Assembly: GCF_024362205.1 (NCBI RefSeq)
Contig: NZ_CP101462.1
Location: forward strand, 276,501-340,500
Origin: Exiguobacterium aurantiacum
GTDB lineage: Bacteria; Bacillota; Bacilli; Exiguobacteriales; Exiguobacteriaceae
DNA: 64,000 nt
Direction of reading: 5' to 3'
The notes under the pieces were generated by a model. That model ran no database searches. It worked only from the letters and a program-made list of their open reading frames with translations, and had not been told where the DNA came from. Shown in pieces: positions 58,902-64,000 of this stretch. Position 1 is the stretch's first letter. Every line of letters starts with the position of its first letter. Position numbers and translations under genes: made by a program.

Positions 58902-60002
58902 ATGTTAGATCAACAAACGATGGATATCGTCAAAGCAACCGCACCAGTCTTGAAAGACCACGGTGTTGCCATCACGAGTCACTTCTATAAGCGCATGTTC
59001 GAAAATAACCCAGAAGTCCGCCACTTCTTCAACCATACGAACCAAAAACGCGGCCGTCAGCCAGAGGCGCTCGCCAACGCCGTCTACGCGGCAGCTGTCC
59101 ATATTGATCGTCTCGAAGCGATTCTCCCGGCCATCCAACCGGCGCTTCATAAACATAAGAGCTTAAACATCCGTCCGGAACATTATCCAATCGTCGGCGA
59201 GAACTTACTCGGCGCGATTCAAGACGTGCTCGGTGAAGCAGCTACGCCGGACATCATTGACGCGTGGGCGAAAGCATATGGTGTCATCGCCGACGTCTTC
59301 ATCTCACTCGAGAAACAGATGTATGCCGATGCGCCATGGATTGGTTTCAAACCGTTCACGGTCGCTGAAGTGATCGAAGACACACCGGAAGTGAAACGAT
59401 TCCGCCTTGTCGCGAACGATGGCATCGTCGGGACGGCCATCCCAGGTCAATACATCTCGGTCCAAGCCCGTATCGCTGGGGAAGACATCTTGCACCACCG
59501 TCAATATAGCGTCGTCGAGACGACAGAAGACGGTTACTGGATCGCTCCGAAGGCGGAAGGTCTCGTCTCAAACTGGCTCCATGAGCAGACGGTCGGCACG
59601 GAAATTCCGGTGAGTGCCCCAGCTGGCGAATTTGTCCTCGAAGAGACAGATCGTCCGCTCACACTCGTCGCTGGCGGGATCGGTATCACACCGCTCTTCA
59701 ACATGGCGAAAACGGCACTCGGCCAAGGGCGTTCAGTCACGTTATTGCACGCGGTCCGTAGCACGAACCTCCGTCCGCTCGGTGAAGAACTCGACGAACT
59801 CGTGAACGATGGCCTCCAGCTCATCACACACGTTGATGACGTATCAGGTTGCATGAATGCGACCCAACTCAAAGCACTCGATGTCGACGGCCATGACGTT
59901 TACACGTGCGGTCCGACCGCGATGATGGAGACGGTCGTCCAAACGATTCCACAAGCCCGTTACGAGTTCTTCGGTCCATCGGCCGTACTTGCACGCGCTT
60001 AA
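58902..60002 (+). CDS. hmp: Flavohemoglobin (nitric oxide dioxygenase)
   Basis: 366 residues; most Hmp are near 400. Globin domain (1-~140) with Tyr in TSHFYKRMF, distal Gln in GRQPEALANAV and proximal His in HKHKSLNIRPEHYPIVG. FAD domain (~150-260) with RQYSVVE, and NAD domain with LVAGGIGITPLFNM and VYTCGPTAMMETV. It turns NO plus oxygen into nitrate. ATG 58902 follows AAAGGGGG; the frame to 58869 overlaps the operator. Divergent from nsrR. Strong codon bias suggests high expression on induction. Confidence 0.95.
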   Translation: MLDQQTMDIVKATAPVLKDHGVAITSHFYKRMFENNPEVRHFFNHTNQKRGRQPEALANAVYAAAVHIDRLEAILPAIQPALHKHKSLNIRPEHYPIVGENLLGAIQDVLGEAATPDIIDAWAKAYGVIADVFISLEKQMYADAPWIGFKPFTVAEVIEDTPEVKRFRLVANDGIVGTAIPGQYISVQARIAGEDILHHRQYSVVETTEDGYWIAPKAEGLVSNWLHEQTVGTEIPVSAPAGEFVLEETDRPLTLVAGGIGITPLFNMAKTALGQGRSVTLLHAVRSTNLRPLGEELDELVNDGLQLITHVDDVSGCMNATQLKALDVDGHDVYTCGPTAMMETVVQTIPQARYEFFGPSAVLARA

Positions 60003-60027
60003 TATACCGTTTAGGAATAGAGAATAC

Positions 60028-60062
60028 AAAAACCGAAGACCGCGTTGGTCTTCGGTTTTTCA
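60028..60062. terminator. Bidirectional terminator, hmp and 60060 gene
   Basis: AAAACCGAAGACC / GGTCTTCGGTTTT perfect stem. Confidence 0.9.
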
Positions 60063-60572
60063 TAGGTCGATCGAGTCAATGACTTGTTCATTTTGGTCTA
60101 ACGTTTGAAGCGTCCAGTCGGATGTTGGCCGGTTTCGCAATTCGATGATGTGTGTGGCAGCATAATCATCTTCTTCAGGACGGTTGAGGACGTGTTGTTC
60201 TTGTATGCGTTCTCCGATGATACGAAGGTAGGCCACATTCTGAGGCTGCTTGTTCAAGCGAATCCCTATATAGTTATTGGACTCGTCACTAGAATAGATG
60301 TAGTCAAAGGGAGATGGATCGAGTATTTCTATGGTCCCATAACCGTATCCATCAGTGCTCATTTCAGCAATTCCGAGTAAATTCTCATCGTTGTTTGTGA
60401 AAAGGGCTAATGTCGCATCATCAGTTTTGAGATATTCGTATGCGTGAAAATCATTGTCTGCCAGGTAACGTTTCAATTGTTGCCGTTCATAAAAGTAACT
60501 TCCGATTCCGGAGAAGACGACAACGATTGCGATACAAATGAGCAAAGCCCCAATTAGTCTGCGTGTAGACAT
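60060..60572 (-). CDS. Unknown membrane-anchored protein, 170 residues
   Basis: ATG 60572 has AAAGGAGGAG upstream. One N-terminal membrane helix (IGALLICIAIVVVFSGIGSY) with Arg residues before it, so the ~145-residue rest, rich in Asp, Asn and Tyr, lies outside: FHAYEYLKTDDATLALFTNN, TDGYGYGTIEILDPSPFDYI, YIGIRLNKQPQNVAYLRIIG. The lower G+C and codon use differ from neighbours, suggesting acquired DNA. Not recognised. Monocistronic. Confidence 0.75.
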   Translation of the reverse strand: MSTRRLIGALLICIAIVVVFSGIGSYFYERQQLKRYLADNDFHAYEYLKTDDATLALFTNNDENLLGIAEMSTDGYGYGTIEILDPSPFDYIYSSDESNNYIGIRLNKQPQNVAYLRIIGERIQEQHVLNRPEEDDYAATHIIELRNRPTSDWTLQTLDQNEQVIDSIDL

Positions 60573-60591
60573 TCTGCTCCTCCTTTCGATA

Positions 60592-60627
60592 AAAACAGCC
60601 CATGCCTCAATCCTGAGCACATGGGCT
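60592..60627 (-). terminator. Terminator of the ATP-grasp/DUF350 operon
   Basis: Minus strand AGCCCATG / CATGGGCT with 15-base loop, then five Us. Confidence 0.8.
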
Positions 60628-60631
60628 TATT

Positions 60632-61045
60632 TCAGTACGTCAAGCTCGCGGCGACGATGATGCCGACGACGAGTGAGGCGGAGAACAGGCTGATCCCGAC
60701 GGCGAGGTTGCCGTTCTCGACTTCTTTCTCTAAGTTCACGCCTGGCGTCAGAACGTATTCGAACGTCCAGAAGGCGAGCACTTGGGCGAGAATGCCGACG
60801 AGTCCCCAGATGAAGGCGTCGAGTAAGTTAACACTGTTCGCCCACACCGTGTAGATGACGATGGCGAGTCCGATTGCTTTCCCCCAAAGTTTCAAGGCGA
60901 CGGCGACGTTGCCTTCTTTAATCAATTTACGTTCCGAATACTTCGTCGTGAGAGCGAAGACGACGAGTCCGCCTAAAATCAGGCCAAACCCTGTACCGAG
61001 GTGAGCGAGGAAGCTCAAGATGGAATCGAGCGTGATGAACGTCAT
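60632..61045 (-). CDS. DUF350 membrane protein (YjfL-like)
   Basis: 137 residues, four membrane helices: FLAHLGTGFGLILGGLVVFA, WGKAIGLAIVIYTVWANSVN, LDAFIWGLVGILAQVLAFWT and ISLFSASLVVGIIVAASLTY, the DUF350 repeat pattern. E. coli YjfL is similar and is encoded near a glutathionylspermidine-synthase-like gene, as here. Last of four genes joined by four-base overlaps (its ATG lies in the stop of the ligase gene). Role unknown. Confidence 0.88.
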   Translation of the reverse strand: MTFITLDSILSFLAHLGTGFGLILGGLVVFALTTKYSERKLIKEGNVAVALKLWGKAIGLAIVIYTVWANSVNLLDAFIWGLVGILAQVLAFWTFEYVLTPGVNLEKEVENGNLAVGISLFSASLVVGIIVAASLTY

Positions 61046-62265
61046 AAGTTATTCTCCTTTGTTGTGCCGATGGCTAAGTAGTAAGACTGGTTGTTCGTGA
61101 TCATGCTGCCGGCGCGGACGCCGAGGGCGGACGGATGGCCGTTCAAGCAAAAACAGCCGACCATGTAGTGTGTCTCGAGTGGGCCGTTGATCGTGTTCGT
61201 CAGACGGGTCGGCAACTCGATGAACTGTTGATACACCGCCGTCTCGTCGGCGTACGTTTGGAGCGTCTCTTTATGGAACGGGAAACCGTCTTGGTCATAG
61301 AGGATGACCGAGTCGCCTTCCCGTCCGAAAGCGGGTTTTTGCACGTACGCGCTCTGGCCGATAAACGGCTCGGCTTCGAGATACGTCGGTAAAAAATACG
61401 TTGTGATGATGGAACGCTCCGCTTCGTCAAAATATGTATCGGCCTCATACAGTTCCCAAATGAGCGCTTGGACGCCTTTGGACTGCATGAGGAAGGCCGA
61501 GAGCGGATTGAGCAGCGAGACGTGTTTGGCCGCGTTCAGTTCGAGCAGGCGGATGCCGATCAAATCTCCATCGGGTGCCCGGTCGTCGACCAAGTGTTCA
61601 ATCGGGTACGTCTGACGATACAAGACGTCGATCCGTTCCCCAGTCGGTGTGAACACGCCATCCGCCTCCACGAGTAACCGGTCGAGCGGGACGAACTCTG
61701 ACGGCAAGTCGAGCGTCTCTTGAAGGAAACGCGTCGTCCATTTGTCCTCGATGTTATCGTCGTGGGCCGTAAAAACGATTTTCGGTGTCCCGTCCCGGTC
61801 GAGTCGTTGCCACGCCGCGATGACGGCTTTTCGCAGCTCGGTCTTGAGCTCGTCGGTCGACGCCGCGTTTGGGTCGTCGAGTCCGAATTCTGTCGTCACA
61901 TAGCCGTTCACATCGAATAGTTCTTTGATGAATGTCGGCGTGTCGGCATTGAACTCCATCAGTTTGATCATGCCGTCTTTGACGATCCAGTCATAGCGAC
62001 CGATAATCGTCTCTTGCGGCAGCGCCTTGTCCCGGAGGAAAGGCAGGCTCGCCTCGGGATAGCCGAGCAAGCGGAGCGTGTCGTCCGGGAGCGTGCGCAA
62101 CAGGCGGTTCGTCTTGCGGAAAATCGCATCGACGTCACGTGTCGCTTCCCGAATCTGCCTCACCGCGTCCGTGGACATGGCGAGACAGTCGTAAAGGGCG
62201 TATTCCTCGTTGTTCAAGTCAGGCCAAAAGAAAGGGATTTGGCCGAACAATGCATCACGCTTCAT
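61042..62265 (-). CDS. Glutathionylspermidine-synthase-like ATP-grasp ligase
   Basis: 407 residues: only the synthetase half of the E. coli Gsp enzyme, with no amidase domain. Motifs: IIGRYDWIVKDGMIKLMEFN followed by ADTPT, RLLELNAAKHVSLLNPLSAF, and the nucleotide/metal part VQKPAFGREGDSVILYDQDG, ending GVRAGSMITNN. Such enzymes join a peptide carboxylate to an amine with ATP. In the YgiC/YjfC branch the substrates are unknown. Both ends overlap neighbours by four bases. The lipoprotein upstream, with its Gly/Ser tail, is a candidate target for modification. Confidence 0.9.
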   Translation of the reverse strand: MKRDALFGQIPFFWPDLNNEEYALYDCLAMSTDAVRQIREATRDVDAIFRKTNRLLRTLPDDTLRLLGYPEASLPFLRDKALPQETIIGRYDWIVKDGMIKLMEFNADTPTFIKELFDVNGYVTTEFGLDDPNAASTDELKTELRKAVIAAWQRLDRDGTPKIVFTAHDDNIEDKWTTRFLQETLDLPSEFVPLDRLLVEADGVFTPTGERIDVLYRQTYPIEHLVDDRAPDGDLIGIRLLELNAAKHVSLLNPLSAFLMQSKGVQALIWELYEADTYFDEAERSIITTYFLPTYLEAEPFIGQSAYVQKPAFGREGDSVILYDQDGFPFHKETLQTYADETAVYQQFIELPTRLTNTINGPLETHYMVGCFCLNGHPSALGVRAGSMITNNQSYYLAIGTTKENNL

Positions 62266-62627
62266 CCCCCGAAGCCGCCTTTTGAGCCGCTCCCGAGTCC
62301 CGAGTTGGAGCCTGAGTTTGATTTGTTAGGGGTGATGCTGCTGGCGCCACCGTTTGAACGGTAATTTTTATACGCCGATGAATTCTTCAATGCACTCTTC
62401 GAGTTGAATAAACTGCCGAGTAAGAAGAAGCTCCCGAAGTGAGGAGAGCGATCATCGTCACAGTAATATGACTCTGTCTCATCATCCCAATCCCAATCGT
62501 CGCACTCGTAGCCGGTCGGTTCTTCCGGTAACGTCGCTTGTTCTGTTTCGTCGGTACCGCAAGCCGCGAGCGACGCGGTCAAGACGGCGGCTGACAGACC
62601 GCTCAAGATTTTTTTGCTTGTCTTCAT
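62262..62627 (-). CDS. Small lipoprotein with acidic Cys region and Gly/Ser tail
   Basis: 121 residues. Signal with lipobox SLAAC; mature N-terminus near residue 23. Then YECDDWDWDDETESYYCDDD, a very acidic stretch with two Cys, a hydrophobic FGSFFLLGSLFN, and a C-terminal tail of Ser, Asn, Gly and Lys ending GLGSGSKGGFGG. The plan resembles DUF4247 or YgiB/YjfM-type lipoproteins that are encoded beside Gsp-like ligases. The Gly-rich end could be the carboxylate that the ligase joins to an amine; inference. Four-base overlaps on both sides. Confidence 0.78.
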   Translation of the reverse strand: MKTSKKILSGLSAAVLTASLAACGTDETEQATLPEEPTGYECDDWDWDDETESYYCDDDRSPHFGSFFLLGSLFNSKSALKNSSAYKNYRSNGGASSITPNKSNSGSNSGLGSGSKGGFGG

Positions 62628-63082
62628 GTTGATTCCTCCAATGTATAACCTGTAGGGGTGACGTAAATGACATAGACGCCACGATCTTCGTCCGTCTCGG
62701 CCGAGTCGCGTTCGTATTCTTTGCCGGCGACGTACAAGTATTGACTGCCGAGCATGGCGAGTGCGTCGAGATGCCGGTCGACGTAATACGCCTCGAGCAT
62801 CGGGTTGTCGAATCGGTCGTCGAGCGTGCGAATCTCGACTTTGATGTCGGTCGTCTCGTGCTTGTCGACGGGGCCTTCCGTGTAGCGGTCGACGTAAATC
62901 AAGAAGTATTGCTCGCCTTCAAGCGCGGACGAACGCTGTTTGTAAGTCATCCCGTCCTTGACGAAAAATTCGCATTCGCGGCGGGCGAGTACTTCATCGA
63001 GGCCGAGCGATGTATAATGGTAGAGCGGCTCGAATGAAAGTTCATTTTTATAGAGTCGATATTCTAAAACGATTGAGTTCAT
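62624..63082 (-). CDS. Unknown protein, first gene of the ATP-grasp operon
   Basis: 152 residues, soluble, beta-rich. It begins MNSIVLEYRLYKNELSFEPL and contains FFVKDGMTYKQRSSALEGEQ, YFLIYVDRYTE, KVEIRTLDDRFDNPMLEAYY and a C-terminal GVYVIYVTPTGYTLEE. No known motif. ATG 63082 follows AAAGAAAGGAC. It opens the coupled operon and is divergent from the K+ channel gene over 103 bases. Confidence 0.78.
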   Translation of the reverse strand: MNSIVLEYRLYKNELSFEPLYHYTSLGLDEVLARRECEFFVKDGMTYKQRSSALEGEQYFLIYVDRYTEGPVDKHETTDIKVEIRTLDDRFDNPMLEAYYVDRHLDALAMLGSQYLYVAGKEYERDSAETDEDRGVYVIYVTPTGYTLEEST

Positions 63083-63185
63083 GACGTCGTCCTTTCTTTT
63101 TTCTTTCTATACGGAACCGAACGTGAGGTGGTTTCGTAAAACAAGTAAGTTGTCTCTAGTATATAGGAAACGGAGGGGTTTTTCT

Positions 63186-64000
63186 GTGCATATCTTTTTT
63201 CGCGTCTGGCGCGGATTATCGAAATTATCGTTCCTGAACGTCGTCTTGGCGTCGCTCGTCATTATCTTGACCGGCACCGTCCTCGGATTCGTGCTCGAAC
63301 CGGAGACGTTCCCGTCGATGTTCGACTCGTTCTGGTGGACGATGACGACGCTCACGACCGTCGGGTACGGTGACTTTTTCCCGACGACGGTGGCGGGGCG
63401 ATGGCTCGGGATTTTCTTGTTTCTGTTCGGGATTGGGATTATCGGGGCGTTGATTGGAAAACTCGTTGAAGTCGGTGCGACATTTCAACGGTTAAAACGG
63501 GAGGGGAAGTTAGTGTATCGAGGAGAAGGGCATTACGTCTATATCGGCTGGTCGCCGAAGACAAAGAAAGCAATCGATGAAGTGCTCATCTACGAGCCGA
63601 AAGCGGAAATCGTTTTGATCGACCAATTGAAGGAAGAACCATATAATCACGACAACGTCCACTTCGTCCACGGTGACGCGTCGGATGAGACGGTCCTGTT
63701 ACAAGCTAATATTTTAAAGGCGCGCCGAATTGCCATCTTCGCGGATGCGCGCATCACCGAAACGCTTCTCGCCGATGGGAAGTCGCTTTTGATCGCGTCA
63801 GCGGTCGAGGCGCTGTCGTCCGAGCGCGGCGTTGACTTGCATACGGTCGTCGAGGTGTGCGAAGAACGAAACATCTCGAAATTCAAACACGTCCGGATCG
63901 ACGACTTTATTCTCGCGAACGACTCGGTGTCGTTGCTCATGGCGAAAGCGACGCTGCAGCCGGGGACGACATCGATTTTCCGTCAGCTGCTCAGCAAACA
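63186..64000 (+). CDS. Two-helix potassium channel with RCK (TrkA-N) domain, 3' end missing
   Basis: GTG 63186 follows GGAGGGG by seven bases; the frame stays open to the window end (271 residues seen). Helix one is LNVVLASLVIILTGTVLGFV; the pore helix and filter FWWTMTTLTTVGYGDFFPTT carry TVGYGD, the K+ selectivity filter; helix two is WLGIFLFLFGIGIIGALIGK. An RCK domain starts near residue 115 (HYVYIGWSPKTKKAIDEVLI, VHFVHGDASDETVL), with the usual GxGxxG loop changed to GWSPKT. It resembles YugO of B. subtilis. Divergent to the lipoprotein/ATP-grasp operon, a linkage known for this class of gene neighbourhoods. Confidence 0.92.
   Translation, partial: MHIFFRVWRGLSKLSFLNVVLASLVIILTGTVLGFVLEPETFPSMFDSFWWTMTTLTTVGYGDFFPTTVAGRWLGIFLFLFGIGIIGALIGKLVEVGATFQRLKREGKLVYRGEGHYVYIGWSPKTKKAIDEVLIYEPKAEIVLIDQLKEEPYNHDNVHFVHGDASDETVLLQANILKARRIAIFADARITETLLADGKSLLIASAVEALSSERGVDLHTVVEVCEERNISKFKHVRIDDFILANDSVSLLMAKATLQPGTTSIFRQLLSK

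Overview
The window is a chromosomal segment of a low-GC-lineage Gram-positive bacterium (Bacillota, Bacillales), most likely Exiguobacterium or a close relative. I base this on the gene repertoire (GshF, HemQ next to pta, CwlO-like hydrolase, MtnWXBD route, YwdI and YwdK type proteins), on G-rich Shine-Dalgarno sites ahead of most genes, on T-box and SAM-I leaders, on compact terminators shared by convergent genes, and on a base composition near one half G+C. No rRNA, tRNA, CRISPR array, phage or origin was seen.

Layout. 1-6.4 kb: end of a GH31 glucosidase, a Crp/Fnr-type regulator with a cre site, the cydDC heme/thiol exporter, then a minus-strand promoter with a Fur box that appears to drive a C-rich small RNA ending at the cydC terminator. 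6.5-8.6 kb: a 5TM-GGDEF diguanylate cyclase cut in two by an IS30-family element. 8.7-13.3 kb: small unknowns, fused MsrAB, a DUF2252 protein, a membrane rhodanese with a CsoR/CstR-like operator, and a HAD phosphatase. 13.3-23 kb: GabD-like dehydrogenase, a PlsY-like protein coupled to a GNAT/class V aminotransferase fusion, an AarF kinase, TRIC and DUF423 membrane proteins, a CwlO-like M23 hydrolase and an amino-acid permease. 23.2-28 kb: trpDCFBA behind two tandem Trp T-boxes, without trpE or trpG.

28-38.6 kb: Hsp20, a cation/proton antiporter, an ATP-grasp ligase, an IS1182-type element that sits in a terminator hairpin and is flanked by two copies of it, a 48-residue small gene, hemQ, pta, a rhodanese with a coupled 54-residue membrane peptide, folE2 and a TerC protein. 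38.6-47.8 kb: a complete-looking methylthioribose salvage locus of two divergent operons (mtnWXBD and mtnKA plus a sugar-type ABC importer), each behind its own SAM-I riboswitch.

47.8-64 kb: GNAT, VOC proteins, an HxlR regulator with a VOC/oxidoreductase pair, an aldolase-type lyase, DUF202, an SRPBCC protein, the MATE-gshF pair, an XRE regulator with twin operators facing an MhqO-like dioxygenase, nsrR divergent from hmp, and finally a four-gene coupled operon (unknown protein, Gly/Ser-tailed lipoprotein, glutathionylspermidine-synthase-like ATP-grasp ligase, DUF350) divergent from a K+ channel with an RCK domain, cut by the window end. Recurrent themes are thiol/persulfide, nitric oxide and electrophile stress, respiration, and sulfur salvage. 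The most novel-looking items are the Fur-controlled small RNA candidate, the ATP-grasp/lipoprotein/K+ channel system, and the PlsY-like/GNAT-aminotransferase pair.
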